A DNA stretch of 64,000 nt from Pseudisothecium myosuroides (Eukaryota > Streptophyta > Bryopsida > Hypnales > Lembophyllaceae): NCBI GenBank assembly GCA_951799445.1, contig OX637287.1:5642001-5706000 (forward strand). The letters run 5' to 3'. The translations under genes were made by a program, and so were the position numbers. Below the pieces are notes generated by a model that saw only the letters and a list, made by a program, of their open reading frames with translations, had not been told where the DNA came from and made no database searches. Positions 12,541 to 24,901 of this stretch are shown piece after piece. Each line of letters starts with the position of its first letter. Within the stretch, counting starts at the first letter, position 1.

Positions 12541-14025
12541 AGTGTTTCAATAATTAACCTTTTTTACAAAATTTCATCACATTAAAAAATTGATGTCAAC
12601 ACTTTCAAGAGAATGGATCATATATTACCCATATGTGTAACTTTGCCATACTAGCTTCCAACCAATTAACAAATCTCTTTATATGCAATAGCAAATAAAA
12701 TCTTAACCATTTAATTATTATAATAATATCATATTGATCTGAAAGAAAAGTAGTATTTGGCAAAGCTGCCAACTTTGGCAATTCATAAAATTTTGAAATG
12801 TTTTGTAGGATTCACCCTCACCTCACTCAAAATTTATTGTGGTAGTTCAATGAATTGTGGATGCAATCAAATGCCAATCACTAATAATCAATGAAGAATT
12901 TCATTTTTTATTTGGATTGTTGTGAGAGTTGCTTTAATGTTTGAAATCCCTTCATTGAGGTTTAGTTTGTTTTTTGACAAAACTAAATATAAATTGTTTT
13001 ATGCATTTCAAGCAATTTTCATTGATCTAAATTTAGTCATGAAATTGATCTCTTTTGAATTTTAGCTATAGTAGTAAATAAAGCTTTCAAAATGTAGTTG
13101 ATACTCTAATTTGAAAATTCCTCAAAATGATTACTCTTTCCCTCTTGACTTGAACTTTGAGCTTTTTACATGACCTTCTCATTTTCCAATTATATAATGA
13201 CAAAAAAATTGATTAATACTATTGACAATGTTAATAGTTCATTAGAATTTGGAATATACACATGTTGAAAAGCTTTCAAAGCTTGTGAGATTATTTTAAA
13301 TTTGATAAAAATTTTATTTTCTTTTTCTCTAAAATCACAGATTTTTTAATAATATTCACAATTGTTTTGAACATTGTGTGGCTTATTGAAGACAATTGAT
13401 TTCATCACTAAAAACTTGAATAAAACATTTATATTCTCCAATAGTAAAAAACTAGAGCATGCAAAGAGACAAACAATGATTTTACTAAACAATCTTATAA
13501 TTTGTCCTTTTAAACATTAAGAATATCATCAATGCAAATTAATAATTGGATCAAGTAGCTAAATATGAAATTTCAATGATATCAATTAGTAGGCACATTC
13601 TAAAAAATCATTATGTTAAATCCAAATATCATTGATATCAATATTGTAGTTATCAACATCATTTTAGTATGTATAATATTTCAATGTGTACCTTTTTGAG
13701 TGCTTGCAAATCATTTGGTGGAGGATGAACATATTATTTCCTATGTTGACTTCTCGGTTGACTTCAACCATTTTCTGCAAAGAGACATAAACCTATATGG
13801 TTTGGCAAACTTTCTTATCCTTTATTTATAAGTTGAAAAGAATGTCTTTCTAATAGCGATGTGGCAAGTAGACAACTGCGTCCTAATGTCTAAAGATGAG
13901 GCCGGTTGGTTTTTGAAGGTAAAGGTTAGGAGTTTACCTTATACGAAGGGTTAGCTCTTTACCTTTGCTTTCAAAACTTGGTCGATCTCATTCTTGAACC
14001 TAATTTTTAAATTGCAGTTGGGTAG
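12541..14025. other. AT-rich intergenic DNA, no gene seen
   Basis: No recognisable coding sequence. At 13914-13980 there is a small imperfect palindrome (TTTGAAGGTAAAGG ... CTTTACCTTTGCTTTCAAA) that could fold, with no other feature attached. Confidence 0.5.
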
Positions 14026-14773
14026 TTGCAAGAAACACTTCACGTTTTTCCGTCAAAACTGCGTTTTCTAGCCATAAGACTGGCAGTAGTACGCAATACT
14101 ACCAATATTGTGTGTTAGCAGCGCCCCGACAGATCTGAACCGTCAATCCTAGGCGCCTGCAGATCTAGACCGTCGATTCAGTACTATGTTGTACTATGCA
14201 GTACTACTGACTACTACGGAGTACTACAGAAGCCACTGGGAGCAGAAAATAGTAGAAAAGGGGTCTATGGAGTTTTTCATTTTTAGTAATTCAAGAAAAA
14301 TTCAAAAAAATTCCATAAAAAAAAGCCATTTTGCTAGACAAGATTGCACTCACATTGCACCAAAAAATTCATGAAAGAAATTTTTTCCCTCTTTGTAGCT
14401 TTTGCGCAAAGGAAGGTCACTGTGACCCCATGTGTGCAATCGACATGTTGCTATTTTCATAAAAACTCATTGTCAGCCCTTGTAATGTTAGTAGACCTCC
14501 AACATGTCCAATTTGTGGCTTCAAATTCGCATTTTTGGATCAAAAATAGGACTAAAACCCCCCAAAATGGCCAAGGTACACACCCAACCGGGGGCAAGTT
14601 AAAAATAGTAAACTAATTTTTAAAAAAATTAAAAAATTACTCAAGGTCTGCAACTTTAGCATCTACCTCCATTCCAAATTTCATGCCAAATGGACAAGCA
14701 ATGCAAAAGTTATGAGCAAAAAGCCAATTTTTGAGGACAAGGGGACAAGAAATAGGACAAGTGTTTCTTGCAA
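14026..14773. mobile_element. Putative MITE with 15-bp perfect inverted ends
   Basis: TTGCAAGAAACACTT at 14026-14040 is mirrored exactly at 14759-14773. No target duplication is evident. The left third holds a direct repeat (AGATCTGAACCGTCAATCC and AGATCTAGACCGTCGATTC, 14131-14177) and a run of TACTA-like triplets; the right third is shared with about 7900-8170. No transposase is encoded and the superfamily is unclear. Confidence 0.55.
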
Positions 14774-16300
14774 TCACCTAGTCACATGTTTTTTGTTTAT
14801 TCATAGTGCCGTAGACTAGCACAATTCAAATTTTGTTCAATAATTTGAGGTATACATTATTCAAATGTAATTTATGTGTTAATTTAAGGATTGATATTAC
14901 ATTTGTGCAAATAAGATTTTAGAGAATAATATGGTTTTGAATTTAATATTAAGATCTAGCTCTTAAGACTCCCTTTGGATCATCTTTGGGGTCTTCATAT
15001 AGGTCATTAAGTTTGTTTGCCAAAATTTCAGGCCAAAAATGTACTAATATGAAAGAGTGCCAAAGAATTACACTTGCACTTTTCAAAATCTACATGATTG
15101 AAATTGCTTATGTATAGCGTAAGGCGCTTGTTTAAGTTTTTTTTTGAAAATACACAAAGTACATTAAGCATGAAGACGAAACTTGAAGATTGAGAGCGGG
15201 AGTTTTGGGCCACGTAGAAGTTAGCGTAGTCAAATGGGATTTGAAACACCTATCCTTGTGTAATTTGATGTCTTTTGCTAAGGTATAATCCTTCTGGTTC
15301 AATTGTGATCGTTTTTTTGTTCCTTGATGGAATAAAGTGTCTGCTTATTTTACCTTGAAGAATCCATGAGGGAGGTAGATGAAGATTTTGAATGGTTTTG
15401 GCATATGAATCATCATATGAATAGTATCTAGAAATCAAATTTCATTTTGACAAGTTTTCCTTTCCTACCCATCCCAACATGAACTCATTTTGAACCTTAC
15501 CCAATAATCCTGATACACTAAGTGACCACTCTAATCACATTGTTGAAAAATAGACAAAAATTGTTTTTTCCAACATACTTGGATGTACTTCATTCATTTC
15601 ATTTAGCTTTGGTAGTTAACTTTTGAAAACATTTACAATCCAAATAGTGAATTCCATCTCTTTAGAGGTTAAAAAATAAATTAAAAAAAACACTAGAGTG
15701 CATCAGTTAAACGAATATAGTCAACCTTCTATTAGTGTTACCTCGATAAGTGTTAAAATTTCAAATGCATTATGAAGATTTGTGCTCCTGTAAAATATAC
15801 ACTATTAAGTGCTAAGTATTAAGAGATATAAAATCTTTAGCTCCCTATGTCATTGATTTGACTTTGATAAGTAATAAAGCTGGAAAAAATTGTGGGATTT
15901 AAAGATGCTAAGAGTGTACTTGAGACTTTATAGAAAAAATTTTGGAGCAAAAACCTAATGACGTCATGTGATTTGTCATGAATATTCCCAACTATTGCAA
16001 AAGAAAATACAATCTTAGCGTGTACAAGAATCTCACCAAACTACTATAGATTCTTTCTTTCAACCAACTTAGATGAACGATGACTTATATTTTCTGTACT
16101 TTCATCCTTTATTTTGTATATATTTACTTTAGAAGTCTTATAAATGTTATTTTTGAAAATGTTACATATTATTGAAATCAATTTTCTTAAGTGTTAAATG
16201 TTGCAGAGTAATACTCTATATGTGTTAAAATATTGTCAATGTTATTTTTGTCAATGTAACATATAATATCAAGATCAATTTTAATAAGTGTTAAATATTA
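14774..16300. other. AT-rich intergenic DNA, no gene seen
   Basis: Two adjoining minus-strand open frames (15028-15438), separated only by a stop, have a less repetitive amino-acid composition than the surroundings, but they match nothing I recognise and are not supported as a gene. From about 15700 to 16290 phrases like AAGTGTTAAAT recur. Confidence 0.45.
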
Positions 16301-16685
16301 GAGCAAGGCCACCCATCCTGCAAAATGCAGGCGGCCTTGACCTGCAAAGATGGGGGCTTGGTCGGGTTTGGCAGCCAGGACCAGGCTTGCCCCTCCCATA
16401 GCCTCTTAAGAGGCCATAGCCTCTTAAGAGGCCATACCCTCTAGCCTGACGACTCACATCAAAGTGAATGAACACGAGCCCTAAACCTCCGCCAACCTTT
16501 GAGCGTCTTGTTGCTTCCTGTTTTGTCAGCCGCAAGGTGGCCTGCAAATTGAGGTCGTTTTGCCAGTTGCGGAGCGTTTTCGGCTTGCTCTTCCTAAGAG
16601 GCCATCCGTTTTATAGGATGGGTGGGGTTGTTTTAGAGGCGCCTCTTAACAGTTCATCCAAGTTATAGGACGGGTGGGGATGCTC
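16301..16685. mobile_element. PIF/Harbinger-like MITE, 385 bases
   Basis: The left end GAGCAAGGCCACCCATCCTG and right end (read inward GAGCATCCCCACCCGTCCT) form imperfect inverted repeats. The 3-bp sequence TTA flanks both sides (16298-16300 and 16686-16688), as expected for PIF/Harbinger (TWA target). The interior is GC-rich relative to its surroundings and has a short tandem palindrome array, GAGGCCATAGCCTCTTAA, near 16396-16440. It ends just upstream of the Maf gene promoter region. Confidence 0.75.
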
Positions 16686-16757
16686 TTAATACTCTATGTG
16701 TGTGACAGTATTGGCTGCGCCCTACCCCTCACACTAATATCCTCAAAAGTGAGCGAT

Positions 16758-16775
16758 AAACCCTAAACCCTAAAC
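16758..16775 (+). promoter_or_regulatory. Telo-box (AAACCCTAAACCCTAAAC)
   Basis: Two and a half units of the plant telomere-type motif lie about 700 bases upstream of the Maf start codon. Telo-boxes are known near transcription starts of plant housekeeping genes. Here it most likely marks the 5' end of the Maf transcript, which would then carry a long leader or a noncoding first exon; that is inference. Confidence 0.5.
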
Positions 16776-17056
16776 TCTTGCAACTCTTGCAACCGTTGCC
16801 CTCTTGCCCGGTCGGATGTTGTTTGCATCCGTTTCAAAAGCAATTTGTTCGAGCTCTTGTATGCGAAATTTGAAGCTCGACGACTGAATATTCCGTAAGT
16901 TTGGATGCCAAGTGATTCGAATTGCAGGAGTATTCATTAAGTCGCGTTCAGAATTTGGGGTTTGCCTCTCGATTTTTCCTTTCTGGTTGGTTTGAATTCC
17001 GCGATTGCTTTGATAGTGAAATTTGTGTGAAGCTAATGGGAGAGTTCTGTTAAGGT

Positions 17057-17390
17057 AGAGGATACTAAATGCATCACTGTAAGCATTTTAATCAAATATG
17101 TATGAAGGAGTGTGATTATTGGTAGATCACTTTTTGAGCAGTGGACAGATCAATTTGGGTTCAAGAGACAAATCTGTTTTTGTTATCACTATGTATTAAT
17201 TTTTTTATGCAATCGTTCAAAGTGAGAAAGTGTCGACTACTATTGAAGAAATAGTAGACAAGGTCATTTTTATTCCAGAATCAATGGCCACTGCAGTCGC
17301 CAAATCATGCTTTCACCACTTGCTAGCAATTCCAATAAATGAGTTGCTGTTGGGAACAGGGGTTAGGATAAGAGACGGGATCCTCTTTTA
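17057..17390 (+). repeat. 340-base dispersed repeat, copy in Maf 5' region
   Basis: Collinear with 29103-29445 in NRT2 intron 2. Shared landmarks in order: GGTAGAGGAT, GCATTTTAA, AGGAGTGTG, AGATCACT, ACTATTGAAGAAATAGTAGAC (20 or more matched with one change), CAAATCATGCT, GAATTGCTGTTGG-like, AACAGGGGT and AGACGGGAT. It has no clear inverted ends and no tRNA-like head. It may be part of the Maf 5' UTR or of an intron in it. Confidence 0.75.
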
Positions 17391-17466
17391 TTTATTTATT
17401 TTTGGAATTGTGAAGTGATCGCATTGTGATGTTCCTGTGCTGATAGATAGGGTTAGGGCGTTCAAC

Positions 17467-19634
17467 ATGTTGATTCAGCATTTGCCCGTGTTGGGCACCA
17501 AGCGGATTGTGTTGGCATCTGCTTCGCCTCGAAGGTTCGAGCTTTTGCGTGGGCTGGTGAGTTTTCTTGTACCTTTGAGTTCTTTTTCGATGCTTTCTGA
17601 TTTTCGCTGCATTGGATTTGGCGCTTGATAAAGTGGTGTTTTGCATCAAGGCAGGGTCTGAAGGTTGAGGTTCTTCCATCCACCTTTGAGGAGAATCTTG
17701 ATAAGTCTGTATTTGCAAATCCTGGAGGTACCTGAATTCCGTTATTCATAGATGTTGGTGTATTTCTTTTAGGGTTTGTATGTTTTATAATGTACTGTTT
17801 TTGATACAGTCAACCAAGTGATGAGTAATGCAAGTTATTGCTGCAGCAAGTCTTACTCACGGGGGTTTCACTTTGTTTGTATGTGCCCCTGGAAATCGTA
17901 GAGTATGCCACAGAAACAGCCACTCACAAAGCCGTTGATGTTTCTCAGAGGGCTATGGAGGTCTGAGCTCCTCAACCTAATTTTACCAGTGATGAATGGG
18001 TTGAAGAAATTTCTTTTTCTTTCCTTGGTTGGAGTAAATGTACTGTGTTAGTGATGTTTATTTCACTAAGAGATGGCAGCCTGACTGAGCTACAGTACTG
18101 AGAATTTGCAAATAGCTCTGGGTGTCTAATTTTTTTGTAGACGATTTCTCTTCTTTTGCATGATGCATTAGCAAACGGGTAGCAAATCTCGACATGGCAA
18201 CCATCTTGAGACTGTCAAGCATTTGAGAGCCTAAACCAGGAAAATGCATTTTTGCGTTATCCTTGAACTAATTCTCTGTAGTGTGCAAAATATGCAGGCT
18301 AGTTTTGGCAAGCGGGCAGACTTGATCATTGCTGCAGATACCGTTGTTGAGCTTAATGTAATTTCTATCCCTCTCTTACCTCTTTTCAGACAGACTTAGA
18401 TTGGTTTACAAATTGGAAATTATACGAAACTGTATATTGAATTGAGATTTAGTGTGGGGGTCGCTGTGGTGCAGGCCCAAGTATTGGAGAAACCACGTGA
18501 TAAGGACGATGCCTATCGAATGCTATCAGGTTTAAGTGGTGAGATATTTTGACTTTTACAATAAGAGCTGCCAGTGTACTTGGTTTCACGTCTCTCAATG
18601 CATAGCTGGAGTGTCAATATTAGTTTCGACGATTAGGTCTTCGGAGAGAATCATATATTGACATGAGTCTCTTTGCAGGACAGAAGCACAAAGTGTTCAC
18701 AGGAGTTGCGTTAGTATTGCCCAATCCTTCTGGTAACGTACTCGACTGTTGTGCTCCATCCAGACTGCTTGTCAATATGCAGTGCATCATTATATTAATC
18801 TGTTTTCAGTTTCCGTGTTAACCATACCTCTCCGACTTATTACGTTCTGAATTGTTGATACGTCCAGATTCATCACCGGGAGCTTCTCCACTTGTGAAAT
18901 CATTCTATGAAGAAACTGAGGTACAGTTATATGAATATCTTTCCGTACGCTCTTAGCTGGTTGAAACGTGTTCTGTAACGTATGCAAGATATGTTGTACG
19001 CTAGATTGCATTCTGCAGTTTTTGTGAGATACCAGTACCGGTTACAAATGTTCGTCTCGATGTCTGATTCTCGGATTAGGTGGAGTTTGCTGAATTAGAG
19101 GAGGAAGCAATTCTTGCTTATATTGCCTCTGGCGAGCCTATGGATAAGGCAGGAGCATATGGAATCCAAGTAAGTTGCTGTCATTATTAAAATCTGTAGT
19201 GCTGATTTTTTTTATCAATATTTGAGCATTTTCTCTGACTAACAATCGCGTTGTAATGTAAGTATCAGCCGAATGTTGGAGTTTTTCACTTTGTTTTTGT
19301 TTTTCTTGGGGTCTGGCGGGTGTACTGGTTCAGGGAATTGGAGGATCTTTTGTAAAATGCATACATGGCTGCTATTTCAATATCATGGGGTTCCCTGTAC
19401 ATAGGTACGTTGCTTGCACTCATCTGTTATTGCAGCTTGATATCAATTGCTGCTAGGAGTTTGTTTGTCATGCTTGAATTTGTCGTGCTTGAATTTGTTT
19501 GTTTATCATATTTTACTGGTTATGAGGAAGTAATTCTAGGCGCAATGCAGGTTGACATTAATTTCTGTGTATATTGTATTAGGTTTGCGGATGAAGTGGA
19601 TCGGCTGGTTAAGAGTGGTGCTATCAAGGCGTAG
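17467..19634 (+). CDS. Maf/HAM1-like nucleoside triphosphate pyrophosphatase (ASMTL-Maf type)
   Basis: Coding exons: 17467-17556, 17655-17727, 17902-17960, 18298-18357, 18475-18538, 18679-18732, 18868-18920, 19080-19169, 19334-19404, 19583-19634 (666 bases, 221 aa; every joint keeps frame). Maf proteins hydrolyse dTTP/UTP or modified nucleotides to the monophosphate and pyrophosphate, sanitising the nucleotide pool. Visible motifs: the N-terminal LASASPRR loop (residues 16-23), [10 protein letters not shown] with the catalytic Asp, [25 protein letters not shown], and [17 protein letters not shown], then a C-terminal [17 protein letters not shown]. Order and spacing match the Maf domain of animal ASMTL and bacterial YhdE, with no methyltransferase domain attached. 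The start chosen is the ATG 15 residues before LASASPRR. No transit peptide is visible unless an upstream exon exists. It runs convergently into the UNC93-like gene. Confidence 0.9.
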
Positions 19635-20493
19635 ATGAACCATATGTGGGGAATTCAAGCATTCATTCATTCTATTCATTAAAACTCGGAAGAACATGAC
19701 TTGATCGGCACCATAATTTATGGTTGTGTTGGAACCCGACTTAGTTGTCGAATATCAGTGTAACACCACGGTGTGTAGTATGTTTTCAACTGCGTAATTC
19801 AGAAATTGGGCAATTTTTGGAGGTTAAATTGCATGAATGATTTTTTCACTGAACTAGAATCAGATGATGGGAGTATACAGACAAAGTTGCTGCACGACTC
19901 AAGCGAGAGTTCTTCATGCTGCACGCGTAGATGATTTCTATTGATGCGAACTGGTGTTTTATTCTATCATTCTTGTCAGTGCCAACTAGAACAAGTGAAC
20001 TCTGGGCAAATCTGGCAAATTGGACAATGCATCATATTCTGGTTAAGACAGAAAATTCTTTTTTTGAAATCTACTTAAGACAGAAAATTCTTTTTTTGTA
20101 GTTGAATCATGTGGTACTCATATTTAATTCTGAAAAATGTGAAAATGTTAGCATAAAGGAGTTTTGGTATCCATGCCAAACAAATGTAGGACAAGGAATA
20201 ATAAAATATTCTTAAGCAGTTGCGAAAACTTAAAGTTCACAGTTGCTGGTAACGGAAAGAATTGACTGAAGTTGACATTCCTGTAGAGAGCATGTATGAA
20301 GCTCAGTATGTCTACTTGCGTTCCTTTTCTTTGGGTGCTGAGACAACTCCTCAAGAATGCGATAAACGACCCCTAAGAATGTAATTGATACATCAATAAT
20401 GTCAACGTTATAGTTGAGGGGAGCCCTATTTGAGAAAAGGCCTATCGATAAACTACAGTTTGTTCAACCATTTGCATTACAAGGAAGCTTCCA
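19635..20493. other. Convergent 3' region between Maf and UNC93-like genes
   Basis: 860 bases that should hold both 3' UTRs. It contains a short tandem duplication, TTAAGACAGAAAATTCTTTT, at about 20043-20099. No gene is seen. Confidence 0.6.
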
Positions 20494-23400
20494 TCATTGC
20501 CGCCGATTACCCCAGCCAATGTGCCGCATTATGACAAAGAGGAGAGCAGCAATTGAAAGAACGAGAAAGGCCAGCAAGACGTATAATTTGATGAAGAAAT
20601 CAGTGCGTGGGCTCGCAAAGAAGGCAGCAGATGTTGCAGCACTTTGCCATATCTTCCACTGTGCGAACGCTGCTTCCTGTAGCATCACCAAACATGCAAC
20701 GCTCAACAAGAGTTCGGCAAACGCTTACTGCTCAAACTTTATTCATAAATATACAAGTCGAAATAAAGAAGAACGCTCGAGGGAAGGTAACAAATTGTAC
20801 CAATAGAAAGAGGAAATCATAGTTTACAATTTTTAAAACAATTGAAACAATTCTCAAAGTTACTATAATTGCTTCCAAAGTGAACTTTCTATCTTTAGCT
20901 TGGGCACTTTAAAATTAAGCAGCTCCAGACAATGCAACAAAAGAAACAAGACATTCATGAACATATAGTTTTGCTCAAGAATCATACTATAATCTACAGA
21001 AGTTTTGTGATGAGACTGTCTTACTGTGTCGTCAGGGTAAAAGATCCCCAGAAGAGCGCTAATTTGGGTGTTGAATGCAGCATCGCCCACACCCCAGGCG
21101 ATAGCTAGCCCGCTGAGGAGTAAAGAGTCAAGCCATCCTCCACCGTACCTACAGGCGAGGGGAACCACTCAAATCAGAGGGTATGAAGAAGGCCCTTTTT
21201 GAAGCAAAATGTTCATAACTGCTCACCTTTCTGTACAGCAATGCATTGTAAACGAAATTGTATTGAGGCTTTTCTGACAAAAAATGAACTCAGTAGAGGG
21301 ATCACAGGACTCACTGCTGTTTAAACAAGAGCAACACTAAAGCCATTCCCTGAGCAGTTGCCCCCACGCCAGTGATGACAGCAATCGCTGGCAACCCGGT
21401 CGAGAATCTGCCTGCCACGACGGAACTCTGTGCACACCCACACCATTTGAAGTTTCAAAGAACCATGGCATCGAAGATCCAATGATAAATCAACGATCTA
21501 AAATTTAAAAATTAAGAGTAATGTGCAGCGACTTGAACGTGGACAGCAGCGCTCCATTACTCAGAGTAAATGAGCTACATAACGGAGGAGGAACACTACT
21601 TACAATAGCGTCGGACGCACCATAAAGGGCCATGACACCTCCCACCCACGCCACACCAAATGCTGGTGTGATAATGTCTTTGGTAAAATCTCCCCTGATT
21701 CATTTCCAAACAAGTCAACTTCAGAAGCACACCATCAAGAAAGTGATTTTCACTCACACTAGACTTCTCCAACAAGCATGCTTATACAAGAATCGTGAAT
21801 CGTATGTCCGGTCGACACTAGTAAGCTATAAATTAAGTCACCTTGTCCTTGTAACTAAAGGAAACTAAAGATTCAATACTGGAATCCCATATATGATCAA
21901 GGGAAAAGGGGAACTAAAACACACCATATAAACGCTTGTTGGAAGCCCGAATATACAAGAACCCAGATGAGCAGCACCATCTTCTTTTCGCGTAACAAAG
22001 CAAACATTCGCTTTTTAAGATCCTGAATTTTCGTCGGTGTTGAAGATAATATGTCCTCTGAAATAGTCATGTAGCTTGGATCTTGGGGTCTCAGGAAAAA
22101 GGCAAGAGCAGTTCCTACTGCCATACTTCCCAGAAAGACGATGATAAGTAGTGTTGTCCCCGATGCAGAGCCCTGTCATACGTGAACGAAAATTCAGGGA
22201 TGAGGACACGTTATAAAAAGACGTTTCTTAGATCATACAGGCAGGAGGCACAAACGTCCCCAATCTGACCAAACTAAAAATAGAAAGTCCACTTTGGAAG
22301 TCGATATTTGGTTATATTGTCTTTCAAAAAATACTCTGTTTTTTCAAAAGTGCAAGGCATGATTTCTTCTTTCTATTGGTGCATTTTGTTGCCTTTCATG
22401 AAGCTTCTTAATGACTAATTTCAACTCCTAAACATGTAGATGAGGCCACTTTTGTCCATTTGGCCATTTAGAGGTTACCAAAGTTATTCCAGAAAATCAA
22501 TAACAGAATACACCCCAACAGATTAATTTCCCTCACCTTTGCATAATAGAGCAAGGCAAGTGCAAGAAGGTTGCCCACCACCTGTAAAACTCACTACCAC
22601 AGCATCAATAAAGAAGAAAGTAGAGCAATTTGAGCAGAGCATATTGAGCAGTTCCCTGCAAGAAAGGCAGGTCACATACAAAGTCCCAAGTTTAACACCA
22701 CCAGACAATTAAACCTTTTAGTATAGCATTTAGTATGCAAGTAGTATAAAAACTATAGAAAAGATAGTAAAACCTCGTACACAAGTAGAACAAAGCCGCC
22801 AAAATTGCAAGCTTTTTGTAAATCAATTAGTGCAAGTTTTCCCTAGCTTGATTTTGAAGAAAAATTGGTTAAACAAGGCCCTCACCAAGAAACACAGCAT
22901 CAACACGCTAATAAGTGAACATAATGTGGTTAATAGACAATCTGGGTATGCACAAGAAAAATATTCTATGGCATGACGTATGAAGTCCAGAATAACACAA
23001 TAGCATCATGGATCTCCAGACGTTCTAAGGCACAGACGTTGCAAAGATTGCAGAGGATGAAACATATTAAGTACCTGATTTGAAGCATAAACACCCCAGA
23101 ATTCGCCATTGAACGATCCGATAGCGGACTCCTCTGAAATATCGCAGGATACTGCATGGCTCTTTGCTGCATACGTCAAGTACGTCCCCTGCGAGATTTC
23201 ACATAACAATCGATGCCCCTCTCCGCATTAATAGATATCTGAACAAACTCCCATCCGTCTAGAAAACCAGTTCTCAGAACAGCTATAACATGGCGTCCCA
23301 GAGTCACGTAGAGGCTGCCAAGTATCCAAGAATCGGCCCTAGAGGCACTGCTAGCCTATGCACGAAATTCTGACTTTGGTGATTTTCTCTCTCTTCTGGG

Positions 23401-24901
23401 CAGTCTCTCCAAAGTAAATGAGAACGAACGTTAAGAACAGCGCCCAAGTATCACAACTTAGGTTCAGTGGAGATAAATAATCCCACGTTCCCAAGTTCAA
23501 AATGGAATGCCCACTTTGGAAGCTAATAGCCGTTTATAGTACCTTTCACAACATATTTCTATCGTTACAAAATGTCCAGAACGATTTCTTCTTTCCATAG
23601 GTACAGTTTGTTACCTTCCTTCAAGCTTCTTATATGCTTCATTTTAACTCCTACAGATATAGATATTGGAGCGGCCACTTGTGTCCATTTGGGCACTTAG
23701 GGTCTAAAAGGCTTCACAATGCAAAGTGGCTGGAAATCCCCGACAGAGGAACTGTATCAAAGTAGCGACGCAAGGAGAAGGAGCGAGGTTACTACCAGCT
23801 TCTACGAAGGCTTCCCAGATAACACTAGGAATTTTTGTAAGGCATGAAATTGTAACTTGGACACTCTTGGTCAGTGAGGGAGGAAATCAAGATCTCACCT
23901 CAGCACACCAAAGAATAGACGCTGTGAATCCCAAAAATAAGGAAGCGGGAATCATAGTACCCCTGCAATCTCCAAGAGAAGCCACTAATTATCAGACTAT
24001 CTCACAACTGCCAGTTTCTCATGCTTCAGTATGAAACGAGGCCTTCCAAAAACATGCTCCCCAAATAGGAATTATTGAGCACAATAGAACATGGAACCGA
24101 GAACACTTCAAAGACAAGTACAGGAGAACAAACACGATCAGATTTGAAGGTACCATGTAGGGTAAAGATTAGCTGAAGTGAAGGCCCAATAACCAGACAA
24201 TCCGACCAACAGCGAACGCTTTGACCCCAGCCACACCACAAAGAGCGGAGCCGCCAGAGACGAGAACGTCAAAGACAGGTACAGCACGCCTACCGAAGTT
24301 GATCCCAGTCCATCATCCTGCACATCAAAGACACGCCTCACATGTAAAAAGCATTCTCTTCAGTCAAGCCAAGACATCTGCAGACTTGTCAATTCCACAT
24401 AATTTCCAACAGTAGATTTTTTTTTTTTTTTTTTTTTTTTTGCTTATGTTTTATTTTGTTACCTTGAGATGCAATAAACCATGAAGTCCACAGGTGCGCA
24501 TTGGCAAAGCAGGTTTTGCACGATATGGACCTACAGACAGGGAGTTCTTGACTTTTAAAGCGACCTAAAGTGCCTCCTCAAAACGAATGTGGCCAAAGTT
24601 CCATGAGTAGCGAACAATACCCTTGATAAGTCAGGCCTCTGCCTTAGATTTCACCAATGGAAAAAACATGGCACAGTTGTGAACCTACCCCGTGGATGCT
24701 GCTCTCCAGATTCTGTAAAGAACTGTACGCCAGAAATACGAAGAGAAAACTAAAGCTCAGGATATGCAAGTCCCGCAGATGTAGACTCCAGCCTTGAGTG
24801 CTTGAAACAAGCGCACTGTCCCGCGGAGTCACAGACAACGATCCTATGACAACGTCACTGTCCCGCGGAGTCACTAACGCCTCTTCTTCCAATGACCCCA
24901 T
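20494..24901 (-). CDS. UNC93-like membrane protein (MFS-fold), UNC93-like 3 type
   Basis: Coding exons in order of translation (minus strand): 24901-24689, 24317-24154, 23962-23899, 23188-23075, 22581-22537, 22172-21925, 21694-21604, 21427-21315, 21148-21025, 20676-20494 (1359 bases, 452 aa; all phases agree). UNC93-like proteins are polytopic, related to the major facilitator superfamily; plant members have been linked to potassium homeostasis and abscisic-acid responses. The first 46 residues are a soluble tail with a repeated VTPRDS motif, then a membrane segment ending AYSSLQNLESS. Family landmarks follow: GVLYLSLTFSSLAAPL, GSKRSLLVGLSGYW, PASLFLGFTASILW, EGTYLTYAAKSHA, GSFNGEFWG, YSGFQQAFIW, GDAAFNTQISALLG and FAQWKIWQSAA. 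The ATG has a good context (AAGATGG). It is head-to-head with NRT2. Introns hold three copies of dispersed repeat C. Confidence 0.92.
20795..20910. repeat. Repeat C copy in last UNC93-like intron
   Basis: Shares GTACCAATAGAA, GAAATCAT and CTTCCAAAGTGAACTTTCT, ending in TTTAGCTTGG, with the element at 55937-56107. Lies within the intron 20677-21024. Confidence 0.6.
22258..22470. repeat. Repeat C copy in UNC93-like intron 5
   Basis: Lies in intron 22173-22536. It matches 23490-23705 over its length (CCACTTTGGAAG, ATGATTTCTTCTTTC, TTCATGAAGCTTCTTA, then GGCCACTTTTGTCCATTTGG) and is the reverse complement of the layout at 55937-56107. Confidence 0.7.
23490..23705. repeat. Repeat C copy in UNC93-like intron 3
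   Basis: Lies in intron 23189-23898. Landmarks CCCACTTTGGAAGC, CGATTTCTTCTTTCCATAGG, CTTCAAGCTTCTTATATG, GGCCACTTGTGTCCATTTGG and GGCACTTAGG are shared with the copies at 22258 and 53930. Confidence 0.7.
24418..24441. repeat. T24 homopolymer in UNC93-like intron 1
   Basis: A run of about 24 T (poly-A on the coding strand) inside intron 24318-24688. It could be a retroposed tail or simple slippage; no source element is recognised beside it. Confidence 0.85.

Noticed and set aside
15028..15438. Two adjoining minus-strand frames as a possible pseudogene
   Set aside because: No family resemblance, no splice structure and no supporting context.
16758..16775. Interstitial telomere repeat
   Set aside because: Only two and a half units next to a gene; better explained as a promoter telo-box.
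17437..17466. Ten-codon N-terminal extension of the Maf protein
   Set aside because: It would need a GTG start; the first ATG in frame is 17467.
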